Shown: positions 38,351 to 47,213 of the stretch, piece after piece
Numbering within the stretch: position 1 is the stretch's first letter
Layout of the letters: each line of letters opens with the position of its first letter
DNA from: Lachnospiraceae bacterium
GTDB taxonomy: Bacteria; Bacillota; Clostridia; Lachnospirales; Lachnospiraceae
Direction: 5' to 3'
Length of the DNA stretch: 64,000 nt
Assembly (NCBI GenBank): GCA_009911185.1
Contig: QXWW01000005.1
Coordinates: 90,940 to 154,939, forward strand
The notes under the pieces: model-generated
The model's input: only the letters and a program-made list of their open reading frames with translations
Told to the model about the DNA's origin: nothing
Database searches by the model: none
Made by a program: the position numbers and the translations under genes

Positions 38351-38510
38351 AGCCCACTTCAACCCTCTTAACCCCATCCCGGGGGTAGGGACTTCGCCGA
38401 GCACCATTGCGCAGCAATCATTACCTCCTGTGCTTGTGCGCATAAGTACCGGTTCTCTTATAGGAAGACACTATCACTCTTTTGCGTGACAAGACCTATC
38501 CTATATGAAA
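38351..38510 (-). repeat. Dispersed palindromic element, copy C
   Basis: Between the ABC-F attenuator and the ABC-F gene. The core is at about 38455-38510 (CTTATAGGAAGAC arm, TATCACTC-TTTTGCGTGA centre, right arm CCTATCCTATA). The extension has ATTGCGCAGCAAT and a GCCCACTTCAA end shared with copy D. The core is more diverged than in the other copies. Confidence 0.7.
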
Positions 38511-38561
38511 ACAAACAAGCCGCAAGAAAGTTAATTCCTGCAGCTTGTCATGTACAATCAT
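38496..38561 (-). CDS. Possible 21-residue leader peptide ahead of the ABC-F gene
   Basis: An ATG-to-TAG frame whose codons span the terminator stem and run into repeat copy C. The ribosome site is weak and a small hairpin (CCGCTT/AAGCGG) adjoins the start, so expression is uncertain. Its position fits a ribosome-sensing leader peptide of the kind known before resistance ABC-F genes. Confidence 0.4.
   Translation of the reverse strand: MIVHDKLQELTFLRLVCFHIG
38515..38548 (-). terminator. Attenuator-like terminator in the ABC-F leader
   Basis: A stem of about 14 bp with two wobble pairs (ACAAGCTGCAGGAA with TTCTTGCGGCTTGT), then TTGTTTTC. Bases 38522-38531 can instead pair perfectly over 10 bp with 38612-38621 (GCAAGAAAGT/ACTTTCTTGC), which would break the terminator. 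Confidence 0.7.
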
Positions 38562-38785
38562 ACCGCTTCGTAAAGCGGAGATTACCTTATACAGAGTCTA
38601 AGAGGCTTATCACTTTCTTGCAACGAAAACAGTACCGGAATCCAGTACCCTTACTTATTTTCTTATTTGCAAGAAACGTTAAACATCCTTTCACCTCTTT
38701 CTTTTATCATATGAATATCAGCATAACATATATTTACAAAAAATCAAGCTTTTTTTCTAAATTTCTATTTTTCCCTCTGCAAGTT

Positions 38786-39937
38786 CTATGCTGTTCGAAG
38801 CTTCATGCGGTTTATCAGAAGCCCGACGGAAAAAAATGCCAATGCAAAAAACAACACCACCAGAAAAGACTGATAAATATTCCCCGTATCGGCAAGGCTT
38901 TCTACTTTTTGTATCTCCTGGTTCGCAATGACATACCAATAAGAAGGAATGAACTTTGCTACCTGCTTCACCCCGTCGCTCATCAGATCCAGCGTTACAA
39001 ACACCCCTCCCAGGAAGCTGAATGACAGACTGAAAACATTGCTCATCATATTCAGCTCCGGGGCGCTGCGGACAAGCTGTACACAAAACCAGGCAACACT
39101 GGCTGCACAAACGCTGAATACCAGCGCATTTGCCGCGCTAAGCAATCCCTTAACAGAGAACATATAATCGCGGTAAAGGCATACCGCCGTTATCATAAAG
39201 AACAAGAACACTCCGAACGTAAACAGAATGCAGCCCATAATAAACTGAAGATTCTGCTGAAAAAAGGACATTGCAGAGCATTTGTTCCTTGCCGCCAGCT
39301 CCTTATCACGAAAAATCTTCATAACGGTTCCCAGCCCCAGAATCATAATTACCAGAAATACGTACGGTATATACTGGAAAAAATAGAATCCCGCAGGCAA
39401 AGGCCGGGCGTCGCTTTCTTCCAGAAACTCTACTGCCGCTTCCTGTTCCATATCTTCTGAGGATAATTGAGCCGCCCTGTCTGTATCTATCCCTGCCTTG
39501 AGGTACATATCGACCGTATCCAGATATTGACGGATTTCATTTTCAATCAAAGCAGCCGTGCTGCTTCCCGGAACTGCCGTCCCTTCCAGAATCCCCTCTG
39601 TTTTTCCCGTGCAGAACTGCTCTGTAAAATTGGGGGGAACGACAAGTACATAATCGATTTCCTGGTAATACATAGCGTCCCTCATGGCCTCCTGGTCTGC
39701 CGGAACTTCTTTGATTTTATTATGTTTTTCCAGAAAGGCGATAAGCTCCTTCCCCACTGCTCCCTCGTCCTGATTTTCCACAGCAATTTTCAGCGATACT
39801 TTCGCAAATTCCTTTTCTTTGGTTTCCTGTATGGAACGGCTCATGACAAGAGAAATAATCAGATAAATCACAACATAAATCAAAATGGAAGACTTATGTT
39901 TGCTCAGCACTTTACAAAATACCTTAAATACTTGCAT
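38786..39937 (-). CDS. ABC-2 type exporter permease, second subunit
   Basis: 383 residues. One N-terminal helix (ILIYVVIYLIISLVMS), an outside domain of about 150 residues, then about five helices (e.g. VFLVIMILGLGTVMKIF, FSLSFSFLGGVFVTLDLM). This is the ABC2_membrane_3 / YhgE-like layout. It overlaps the preceding permease gene by 14 bases, so the two are probably translated together and form a heterodimer driven by the ATPase at 41083-42033. The substrate is unknown; drug or peptide export is typical for the type. Confidence 0.87.
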   Translation of the reverse strand: MQVFKVFCKVLSKHKSSILIYVVIYLIISLVMSRSIQETKEKEFAKVSLKIAVENQDEGAVGKELIAFLEKHNKIKEVPADQEAMRDAMYYQEIDYVLVVPPNFTEQFCTGKTEGILEGTAVPGSSTAALIENEIRQYLDTVDMYLKAGIDTDRAAQLSSEDMEQEAAVEFLEESDARPLPAGFYFFQYIPYVFLVIMILGLGTVMKIFRDKELAARNKCSAMSFFQQNLQFIMGCILFTFGVFLFFMITAVCLYRDYMFSVKGLLSAANALVFSVCAASVAWFCVQLVRSAPELNMMSNVFSLSFSFLGGVFVTLDLMSDGVKQVAKFIPSYWYVIANQEIQKVESLADTGNIYQSFLVVLFFALAFFSVGLLINRMKLRTA

Positions 39938-41072
39938 AGCGTTCCCTCCTTATCATCGCGAATGCGCCCGCTCCCAACAGTACGGCAATGGTCAGCAGGC
40001 TCGCCATACTTTGCGTATATCTCTCATATCCCTCGTAAATGTTGAGGCTGTACAGAGACTTGACAATCAAAGACGCTGGATTGATACGGTTAACAAGTGG
40101 AGCGTGCGTCTCCAGAAACCGATACATCCCTCCCACCATCAGCCCCGATAAGAAACTGGAAAACATCATACAGCAAACGCAGACTCCCTCTTTGAGGCTC
40201 TCTTTGTAAGTTCCAATTGCCCCAATAAAAAATCCCATAAAAATCCCGACAATACTCCCTACCAATGTAGTAAGCAGCAGAAGTGCAAATTTATTTCCCA
40301 GGGAAATCTTCATGACATACGTCAGATAACACACGGAACACAGCGTACATAGAAACTGTATGGTGATTCTCGCCGCCAGATCCGGCATCAGCATTCCAAA
40401 ACGGCTGGTTCCTGACACTACCCTTCTGACCGCCAGGTTTGATAGATTTGCCTTAAATTTTACCGCGATCTGCAGACCCATAGAAACGCCCATCAGACAA
40501 TCCATAGCAAGCAGTGCATAAAAATAATCTGTCATAACGCTTTTGGGGGTATCTGTAATACTGCCCTCCATCAAATACTGACGCTGCTGCCCGATCACTT
40601 TTGCGGCGGCCTCAATACCTGCCGGATTCTCTCTGCTGATATTGCCCATGGTATGGAATACCCGCTGATACTGTTCTAAGATACTGCTCAATATACTCTG
40701 GCTCATTTCCTGCCTGGTAACTGTCAGGGTAACCTCCCCTTCTTCCGTTCCTGAATCCCTGTTATAAAAAATACCCTCTACCTTTTCTTCTTTTAACAGG
40801 CTTTCCGCCTTTTTTCCATCTGTTTCGATGATTTCCAGCAGCCCGCCGTCATCTTCCAGTGATTTCAAAGTTTCTGCAAATGCCGGGCTGGCGCCCTCTT
40901 CCGCCACATATGCTACTGGAATCTGGTGAAAGATCACTTCCTCCTCCAGAAATTCTCCGAAGGCTACCCTAAACAACGTTCCCAAAATGATTGGAAAAAT
41001 CAAACTCCAGAACATAATCAGTTTCTGACGGACAGTCTGTTTCATACTGTATACATATAATCTAAAAAACAT
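39924..41072 (-). CDS. ABC-2 type exporter permease, first subunit
   Basis: 382 residues with the same architecture as its downstream partner: helix near 17-35 (LIMFWSLIFPIILGTLF), outside domain, then a five-helix C-terminal block (LLLTTLVGSIVGIFMGFFIG and others). The start follows TTAGGGGGTGCGTT. It begins 10 bases after the ATPase stop codon, so the three genes form one tight operon. Confidence 0.87.
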   Translation of the reverse strand: MFFRLYVYSMKQTVRQKLIMFWSLIFPIILGTLFRVAFGEFLEEEVIFHQIPVAYVAEEGASPAFAETLKSLEDDGGLLEIIETDGKKAESLLKEEKVEGIFYNRDSGTEEGEVTLTVTRQEMSQSILSSILEQYQRVFHTMGNISRENPAGIEAAAKVIGQQRQYLMEGSITDTPKSVMTDYFYALLAMDCLMGVSMGLQIAVKFKANLSNLAVRRVVSGTSRFGMLMPDLAARITIQFLCTLCSVCYLTYVMKISLGNKFALLLLTTLVGSIVGIFMGFFIGAIGTYKESLKEGVCVCCMMFSSFLSGLMVGGMYRFLETHAPLVNRINPASLIVKSLYSLNIYEGYERYTQSMASLLTIAVLLGAGAFAMIRRERYASI

Positions 41073-41082
41073 AACGCACCCC

Positions 41083-42033
41083 CTAATCTGCCGAATCCCG
41101 CAATTCTTTTCCTGTAATTTCCAGAAACACGTCGTTCAATGTAGGAAGTTCTGAGTATACTCTGCCAAAACTGATTTCCTGCCGCGCCAGGTAATCCAGA
41201 ATATGTACGAGATTATGCTTTCCGCCACTGCAGCGTATTTCCAGCATTCCTTCCCGGTAATCTACCTGATATACATGGCGCAGCCTGCGCAGCTCCTCCA
41301 AATGCTCCGGCTTTAACTCCCATATTTCCAGATGAATTTTTTCGCCCGTTTTAATCATTGCTTTCAATTCTTCTTTGGTGCCCGTTGCCACACATCTTCC
41401 TTTGTCCAGAATTGCAATTCTGGTGCAGATTTGTTCCACCTCTTCCATATAATGAGAGGTATAGATAATGGTTGCGCCTTCCTGGTTCAATTTCTGTATT
41501 CCTTCCAATATCCGGTTGCGGCTTTGGGGATCTACAGCAACCGTAGGCTCGTCGAGAATAATCAGTTTGGGTTTATGCGCGATCCCGCAGGCAATATTCA
41601 GCCTTCTGAGCAGTCCTCCTGACAATTTTTTCGGATAAAACTTCCGGAAATCCTCCAACCCCGAAAAATGAACAGCCTCTTCAACACATTGTTTTCGTTC
41701 TCTTTTATCTTTTATATAAAGCCCGCAGAAATAATCAATATTTTCCTGCACGGTAAGCTCCTCAAACACCGCCACATTCTGCAGTACCACGCCAATCTGC
41801 CTTTTGATATCATAGCTGTCCGGCTGCATCTCCTTTCCGAATACCCGGACGCTCCCTTTATCAAACTGCAGCAATGCCAAAATACAGCTAATGACCGTCG
41901 TTTTTCCGGAACCGTTCGGTCCTAACAGACCGAACACCTCCCCTTCCTCTACCGTAAGATTCAAATGATCCAGCGCTACCAGTTCCTTATAGCGCTTTAC
42001 GAGATTTTCTATTTGAATTACATGCTCTGCCAT
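41083..42033 (-). CDS. ABC exporter ATP-binding protein
   Basis: 316 residues. Walker A GPNGSGKTT, Q-loop GVVLQNVAVFEEL, signature LSGGLLRRLNIACGIA (the usual SGGQ Gln is replaced by Leu), Walker B LIILDEPTVAVD and H-loop TSHYMEE. The C-terminal 80 residues form the small accessory domain common in DrrA-type drug exporters. It is the first gene of the three-gene operon, with ribosome site GAAAGGAGC. Confidence 0.92.
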   Translation of the reverse strand: MAEHVIQIENLVKRYKELVALDHLNLTVEEGEVFGLLGPNGSGKTTVISCILALLQFDKGSVRVFGKEMQPDSYDIKRQIGVVLQNVAVFEELTVQENIDYFCGLYIKDKRERKQCVEEAVHFSGLEDFRKFYPKKLSGGLLRRLNIACGIAHKPKLIILDEPTVAVDPQSRNRILEGIQKLNQEGATIIYTSHYMEEVEQICTRIAILDKGRCVATGTKEELKAMIKTGEKIHLEIWELKPEHLEELRRLRHVYQVDYREGMLEIRCSGGKHNLVHILDYLARQEISFGRVYSELPTLNDVFLEITGKELRDSAD

Positions 42034-42143
42034 AAGCCTGCTCCTTTCTTTAACCTATAATGCCATTGTAGCAGAGCCTTTTTACAAAAAACAGTGTGCA
42101 TTGTCATTCGCCGGCATGACAAATGTCATATCGTGATGCTTTC

Positions 42144-43262
42144 TTACAATAATGCTTCACTCACCTTCTGCAGATTTTGCCTGATTGCAATATGCTGCGG
42201 GCAGGCTTCCTCGCATTTTCCGCATTTGAGGCATTGATCCGCATGTTTTTGTCCATGACCGCCTACCAGCCATTCCTCCTGACGCTTTGCCATTCCAGCG
42301 TCGCCATAGAGGGTCAGATAATTCATCGCCATAAAGGAACCGGATATCCCAATATTTGCAGGACATACTTTCGCACAATAATTGCAGGCGGTACATGGAA
42401 TCAGAGGAACCTTCTTCAATTCCTCCTGCGCCTGTTTTAAAGTATCTTTCTGGCTTTTTGTAAAACCGGAAAAATCCTTCATATAAGAAAGATTGTCTTT
42501 CATCTGTTCCGTATTGCTCATTCCAGAAAGAACCGTAATAATACCTTCCAAATCGGCTGCGAAACGAATTGCCCATGACGCCGCGGAACTTTGCGGCTCC
42601 GCTGCCTTTAAAACCGCTGCCGCACGTTCCGGCGGGGTAGCAAGCATACCGCCCTTTACCGGCTCCATAATAATTATCGGCTTCCCATGTTTTCTCGCTA
42701 CTTCATAACAGCGCTTAGACTGCACCATAGGATTCTCCCAATCCGCATAGTTAATCTGAAGCTGGACAAATTCTGCTTCCGGATGGGCGTTTAAAATTTC
42801 TTCCAGCTCTTCCGGCGTAGAATGAAAAGAAAATCCCGCATAACGGATAAGTCCTTCTTTTTTCTTCTCCTGCACCCAATTCCACATATCATAATCATCA
42901 AAATAATGGGTTCTGCCCTCTCCCAGATTATGAAGCAGATAAAAATCAAAATATCCTGCACCTGTCTGCGCCAGTGAAGTCTCAAACTGCGCATATGCTT
43001 CTTCCCTGGTCTTACAGTTGATCCAGGCTGCATTTTTCGTTGCGAGCTGATAGCTTTCCCGTGGATAACGTTCTACCAACGCCTTGCAAACCGCCTCCTC
43101 GCTTCCGGCATAAGCCCATGCTGTATCAAAATAGGTAAACCCTGCCGCCATGTACATATCCACCATTTCTTTTACCTGTTCCACATCAATCTTTCCATCT
43201 TTCTGTGGCAGACGCATCATTCCAAATCCCAATTTTCTGATTTCTTCACCTAAATATCCCAT
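42144..43262 (-). CDS. Aldo/keto reductase with C-terminal 4Fe-4S ferredoxin domain
   Basis: 372 residues. The N-terminal AKR barrel shows LGFGMMRLP, the catalytic Asp-Tyr region FDTAWAYAGSEE, and Lys in QLATKNAAW. Residues about 280-372 hold two cluster motifs, CTACNYCAKVCP and CLKCGKCEEACP. Such oxidoreductases of anaerobes probably pass electrons between ferredoxin-like clusters and a carbonyl substrate, which is unknown. The start at 43262 follows AAAAGGAGAGAAGAGT. A MerR-type promoter and divergent MerR gene lie upstream. Confidence 0.93.
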   Translation of the reverse strand: MGYLGEEIRKLGFGMMRLPQKDGKIDVEQVKEMVDMYMAAGFTYFDTAWAYAGSEEAVCKALVERYPRESYQLATKNAAWINCKTREEAYAQFETSLAQTGAGYFDFYLLHNLGEGRTHYFDDYDMWNWVQEKKKEGLIRYAGFSFHSTPEELEEILNAHPEAEFVQLQINYADWENPMVQSKRCYEVARKHGKPIIIMEPVKGGMLATPPERAAAVLKAAEPQSSAASWAIRFAADLEGIITVLSGMSNTEQMKDNLSYMKDFSGFTKSQKDTLKQAQEELKKVPLIPCTACNYCAKVCPANIGISGSFMAMNYLTLYGDAGMAKRQEEWLVGGHGQKHADQCLKCGKCEEACPQHIAIRQNLQKVSEALL

Positions 43263-43339
43263 ACTCTTCTCTCCTTTTACCACGTTTTGTCTTCGGCGTT
43301 AAATGGTTCTTGCATAAAAGAAACCTGCGCATTATAATA

Positions 43340-43370
43340 AGTATAACATCTTCGAGTAACACGAAGTCAA
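43340..43370 (-). promoter_or_regulatory. MerR-type promoter with 19-base spacer
   Basis: On the minus strand, TTGACT (43365-43370), a 19-base spacer and TATACT (43340-43345). The spacer carries the dyad CTTCG-N7-CGAAG. An over-long spacer with a central dyad is the hallmark of promoters activated by MerR-family twisting. Confidence 0.8.
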
Positions 43371-43400
43371 TATCTTTTACAGAATTTTCCGGAGGATTGT

Positions 43401-43826
43401 ATGACTTACACGATCAAACAATTTGCAGATATGTTCCAGACTACGGAGCATACCATACGTTATTACACGGATATCCAACTGCTCCCCTGCCAGAGAGACG
43501 GAGGAAACCGCAGGATATTTAACGAAGAATCCGTCAACTGGATGCACGGTATCACATACCTGAAAAACTGCGGCGCTTCCATTAAGGATATTCAAAGCTA
43601 CTGCCGGCTCTGCCGACTGGAGGAATCGGAAGAAAACCTGCGGGCAAGATATGAGATTATACTCAGACAGCAGAAACAAGCCCATAAAAAAGCAGCAGAG
43701 GCCATAGCCACTGCTGAATATATGGATCATAAAGTAAAGCACTATGAAGAAATTCTGGCAGGATTAATCCCTGACGATACCAACCCCGGAACCTGGGCGC
43801 AGAAAAAAGACTTTGTGAAACCATAG
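43401..43826 (+). CDS. MerR-family transcriptional regulator
   Basis: 141 residues. N-terminal winged helix: YTIKQFADMFQTTEHTIRYY, then NRRIFNEESVNWMHGITYLK. A long dimer coiled coil follows (EENLRARYEIILRQQKQAHK). A C-terminal Cys metal site is not evident; the Cys pair in YCRLCRL lies before the coiled coil. It more resembles the stress/aldehyde-responsive branch beside AKR genes. It probably activates the divergent reductase from the 19-base-spacer promoter. Ribosome site GGAGG. Confidence 0.9.
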   Translation: MTYTIKQFADMFQTTEHTIRYYTDIQLLPCQRDGGNRRIFNEESVNWMHGITYLKNCGASIKDIQSYCRLCRLEESEENLRARYEIILRQQKQAHKKAAEAIATAEYMDHKVKHYEEILAGLIPDDTNPGTWAQKKDFVKP

Positions 43827-44035
43827 CCTCATCCGACTGCGTTCTTTGCAGCTTTGTCAAAACAGCAATCCATCCGCTCCCCATAGAACCTTCCTGTAAA
43901 ATCACACGCAACCATCATTCGCTATACCGATTCCGCGGCTTATTCTTAATATCATCTTTGCGCTGTTTTTTGCACCCTTCACTATTTCTCTTCTTTTTCA
44001 TATAATATACAAACTACTGCCACAGGTTAACACTT

Positions 44036-44200
44036 ATGAAACATAATTGTTCCAATCTCTATCTGCTCACAAGCGTTGCATGCCAGCTAGCAGAATGCCT
44101 TACGGAAAAAGAGCTGGAGGCACTTTCTGCAGATTTAACCGCGCTTGGATATATGATCGAATCACTGCTTGCGCATCCATATCCCTGTCAAAAGGATTAA
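44036..44200 (+). CDS. Very small conserved-looking protein (DUF6774-like)
   Basis: 54 residues. CSNLYLLTSVACQLAECLTE followed by ELEALSADLTALGYMIESLL resembles a short Lachnospiraceae family I recall as DUF6774; function unknown. There are Cys residues at positions 5, 17 and 22 and an amphipathic second half. The ribosome site is weak (ACAGG), so the call rests on the protein pattern. It converges on the histidine kinase gene 13 bases away. Confidence 0.6.
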   Translation: MKHNCSNLYLLTSVACQLAECLTEKELEALSADLTALGYMIESLLAHPYPCQKD

Positions 44201-44213
44201 AATGCAATGTTTA

Positions 44214-45194
44214 TCAAAATACTATCTTCATTCTTGTTCCGACTCCAGGCTCAGATTCCACCTGAATTTTATGTCCCAGCCTGTTTAATATCTCTTTTAC
44301 CAGATACAATCCGATACCGGAAGCTTTCTTATCATTTCTTCCGTTGTAACCCGTATAGCCTTTATCAAAAACACGCGGCTGATCCTCTGGCAGAATACCG
44401 ATTCCGGTATCCTCCACAACCAGACAGCCCTTTTTCACATAGATGCAGACAACACCGGCAGCGGTGTATTTAACCGCATTTGACAAAAGCTGCTCCAGGA
44501 CAAATACCATCCATTTCTCGTCTGTCACCACTTTGAAATTTACGGGTTCGTATTCCACAGACAGTTTTTTGCGGATAAACATTGGCGCATATTTACGCAC
44601 TGCCTGGCGGATCATATCATCCAGATGATATTCTTTGAGCACAAAATCATTTACGCCGTCTGTAAGCCGCAAGTACTGCAGCACCATATCCACATATTGT
44701 TCAATTTTAAATAATTCCGCCTGTACCTGCTTTTTCTGCTCATAGTAGGATTGTTCCTCAGACGCCTGATGCTGCAACAGCAAATCCATAGCGGCAATGG
44801 GAGTCTTAATCTGATGCGTCCACAACGTAAAATAGTCGATGACATCCTTTTTTTCACGCATTAAAGCCGACACCTGTTCCACCCGTTCCTGTTTTGAAAT
44901 CTCCAAAAGCTCCTGATAGAGCTGTTCCTGCATGTCCTTCGGTTTGGGAAACTGTTCCGCGCCATTTCTGATTGCTTTCATCTGCCAGCTTAATTCCTGC
45001 ACTTTACGGTAATACCTTATTCCGTCCACCAAAAAGACCAGAATTGCAAGAACCAGGCAAAGTCCCACCGCATACCCTACCGCCTCCAGGGGAAGACGAT
45101 ATAAAAACAGTACGATAACAAAAACAGCTATATCGGTAAGACCTAAAAACATGCCTACGCAGCGCCTTTTGATATACTCTTTAATCCACCACAT
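44214..45194 (-). CDS. Sensor histidine kinase, BceS-like (intramembrane-sensing type)
   Basis: 326 residues. Two helices in the first 60 residues (FLGLTDIAVFVIVLFLY, VGYAVGLCLVLAILVFLV) with almost no outside loop. H-box YFTLWTHQIKTPIAAMDLLL, N-box LLSNAVKYTAAG, G-box ASGIGLYLVKEILNRLGH. Kinases of this shape usually sense through a partner ABC transporter; none is adjacent here, and the transporters at 32976 and 38786 are possible partners. It overlaps the response regulator gene by 14 bases. Confidence 0.92.
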   Translation of the reverse strand: MWWIKEYIKRRCVGMFLGLTDIAVFVIVLFLYRLPLEAVGYAVGLCLVLAILVFLVDGIRYYRKVQELSWQMKAIRNGAEQFPKPKDMQEQLYQELLEISKQERVEQVSALMREKKDVIDYFTLWTHQIKTPIAAMDLLLQHQASEEQSYYEQKKQVQAELFKIEQYVDMVLQYLRLTDGVNDFVLKEYHLDDMIRQAVRKYAPMFIRKKLSVEYEPVNFKVVTDEKWMVFVLEQLLSNAVKYTAAGVVCIYVKKGCLVVEDTGIGILPEDQPRVFDKGYTGYNGRNDKKASGIGLYLVKEILNRLGHKIQVESEPGVGTRMKIVF

Positions 45195-45855
45195 AGCCGA
45201 TTCCCTTTCGAGTCTTTATCATATCACGCACGCCAGTTTCTTCCAGCTTCTTTCTAAGTCTTGCCACATTTACGGTGAGCGTATTGTCATCAATAAAACT
45301 GTCCGACTCCCAAAGCTTCTCCATCAATTTGTCCCGGGTAACAATCTTCCCTTTCTGTTCCAGCAGCGTCCGCAGAATGCCCATCTCATTTTTCGTCAGC
45401 TCCACCTGACAACCCTCGTACGTGACAATGCCCTTGCCTGTGTCAAAAATCATTCCCTTATGTTCCAGCAGATGAATGTCTCCGGCAAAATCATAGGTCC
45501 GCCGCAGGAGCGCCTGAATTTTTGCCTGCAGGACATCCAGCGCAAAAGGCTTTGCCACAAAATCATCCCCGCCCATATTGACTGCCATTACAATATTCAT
45601 GTTATCTGACGCGGAGGAAATAAAGATGACAGGCACTTTGGATATTTTCCGTATCTCATCACACCAATGATAACCATTGTAAAACGGCAGGGAAATATCC
45701 AGCAGCACAAGCTGGGGCTGCTGGCTGATAAAAATTTGCAGTACCTCCTGGAAATTCTCTACGCATACGGCTTCATACCCCCAGCTCTCCATGTGCTTTT
45801 TGATGGACTGGGCAATCACAGTCTCGTCCTCCACAATCATCAATTTATACATCAT
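45181..45855 (-). CDS. OmpR-family response regulator
   Basis: 224 residues. Receiver with LMIVEDE, the acceptor Asp in LVLLDISLPFYNG and Lys in FVAKPFALD; winged helix with VELTKNEMGILRTLLEQKG and DDNTLTVNVARLRKKL. The start at 45855 (ATGATG, GAGGAGG 11 bases upstream) removes a 51-residue N-terminal extension that has no receiver character. It is the first gene of a two-gene operon with the BceS-like kinase. Confidence 0.92.
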   Translation of the reverse strand: MMYKLMIVEDETVIAQSIKKHMESWGYEAVCVENFQEVLQIFISQQPQLVLLDISLPFYNGYHWCDEIRKISKVPVIFISSASDNMNIVMAVNMGGDDFVAKPFALDVLQAKIQALLRRTYDFAGDIHLLEHKGMIFDTGKGIVTYEGCQVELTKNEMGILRTLLEQKGKIVTRDKLMEKLWESDSFIDDNTLTVNVARLRKKLEETGVRDMIKTRKGIGYVVD

Positions 45856-46167
45856 CGTTCTTTTTGCCTCCTCGCTCAATCTATCGCCGCCAGGTTCCAC
45901 GATTCTATCTATAGATTTTGTTTTATTTCTATTTTTGTTCCATAACAGTTCTATATGTCTCAGGCGTTCTGTCAATATCACAGATTGCATCGCTCGTTTC
46001 AATCGCACTTTCGCTCATTATATCATTTTGATAATAGTAATACAATTTGAAATAAAAATATAAAAATCTATTTCTCTTATACGGCAGTTTCCCGCTAATT
46101 CAGATTGTTTGATACTAATTCAATTGCTCCGCATATGCCACCGCACTGACTGGCAAAGATGCATATC

Positions 46168-46233
46168 AAAAAAGACTGTTGGAGACAACATTCGTACGTA
46201 TACAATACGAGTAGCTGTCTGCAACAGTCTTTG
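46168..46233 (-). terminator. Terminator of the Lys/Ala-rich protein gene
   Basis: Long hairpin AAAGACTGTTG/CAACAGTCTTT with further pairing inside (GACA/TGTC, TACGA/TCGTA). It is followed on the minus strand by TTTTTTG, 14 bases after the stop. Confidence 0.8.
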
Positions 46234-46246
46234 CCATACCTTTATT

Positions 46247-46717
46247 TTACAAAGAAACACCGCCTGCAAACTTATCATTGATTACATAATAAGCCATGCC
46301 TTCTTCTGGTTTGATATATAAGCGAACTGATTTAATGGATGACTCTCTATGTCCTTCAGCTATATAATCCTGCTTTGCTTTCTCCATAATATCCTTCGTG
46401 GTGATCTCTAAAGCCTGATACTGTACGTAGATCTCCTCTACCTTCTCTGTTTCTTTCTTCTTAGCTGCTGGTTTTTTCGCAGTTTTTTTGGATGGAGCTT
46501 TTTTTGCAGCCTCTTTTTTGATTTCTTCTGTCTTTACTTCCTTCTCCGGTTCCACCTCTTTTACAGTTGTCTTCTCAACGGCTGCCTCTTCTTCAACCGT
46601 CTTCGCTGCAACTTCGTTCTTAGCTTCCGCCGGCTTTGCCACAGTTTCATTCTTTACGGCTGCTGATTTTGTTGAAGTTTCTTTTGCCGGAACTGTTTTT
46701 GTGTCATTCTTTGCCAT
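46247..46717 (-). CDS. Lys/Ala/Glu-rich protein with conserved C-terminal domain (DUF6465-like)
   Basis: 156 residues. Residues 1-90 are low-complexity K/A/E/V/T, with an AAKKAPSKKTAKKPAAKKKE stretch like histone H1 tails. Residues about 92-156 form a compact domain (YVQYQALEITTKDIMEKAKQ, KSVRLYIKPEEGMAYYVIND) that I associate with the DUF6465 family. DNA binding through the basic tail is possible but not shown. The HPr-like gene starts 279 bases upstream and ends 24 bases before this gene's start, so the two probably form an operon. Ribosome site GGGAGG. Confidence 0.75.
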   Translation of the reverse strand: MAKNDTKTVPAKETSTKSAAVKNETVAKPAEAKNEVAAKTVEEEAAVEKTTVKEVEPEKEVKTEEIKKEAAKKAPSKKTAKKPAAKKKETEKVEEIYVQYQALEITTKDIMEKAKQDYIAEGHRESSIKSVRLYIKPEEGMAYYVINDKFAGGVSL

Positions 46718-46741
46718 AATTGGTTTTCCTCCCTAATCCTT

Positions 46742-46996
46742 TTACTGACAGACTAAAAATTTTTCCATTGCCAATAAAGCTTCTTCTTCATCGCTTCCAT
46801 CAGCCACTATATTTACAGTCATTCCTTTTGACGGATTAAATGCCATGATTCCCATAATACTCTTTGCGTTGATCTTCGCCTCATTGTTCTCAAGCCTGAT
46901 CTCGCTGTCAAACTGACATGCGACCTGTACCAATTCTGCAATGGGATTGCTGTACTCTTTTGTCACATTCGATACAATAATTTTCTTTTCGCTCAT
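46742..46996 (-). CDS. HPr-like protein lacking the catalytic histidine (Crh-like)
   Basis: 84 residues, full HPr length. Ser46 is present at the exact position in INAKSIMGIM, and C-terminal features such as IVADGSDEEEALLAMEKFL are normal. The active-site loop reads KEYSNPIAE instead of GLHARPAA: position 15 is Tyr, position 17 is Asn instead of Arg, while Pro18 is kept. It therefore cannot carry phosphate from Enzyme I. By analogy with Bacillus Crh (Gln15), it could be a Ser46-controlled regulator. It lies upstream of the DUF6465-like gene on the same strand. Confidence 0.85.
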   Translation of the reverse strand: MSEKKIIVSNVTKEYSNPIAELVQVACQFDSEIRLENNEAKINAKSIMGIMAFNPSKGMTVNIVADGSDEEEALLAMEKFLVCQ

Positions 46997-47213
46997 CCTA
47001 TCTCACTTTCCCAATGTAATACCAGCCTACAAGCTGTTCGTCATATGTCACCTACACTAACAAATATACTCCATGTACCCGCCTTTTTCAAGGGGCTTTA
47101 TGAAAACTGGTAATTTCCACGAAAGAAATATTTTAAATATTGAAAAATTGGACACTTTTCTGTTTCCTCCCCGGATTTACGCCACTTTTCCAGTTAGTAT
47201 CACTATAGTCTGT

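Noticed and set aside
45856..46008. 51-residue N-terminal extension of the second response regulator
   Set aside because: It has no receiver-domain character, and GAGGAGG precedes the ATGATG at 45855.
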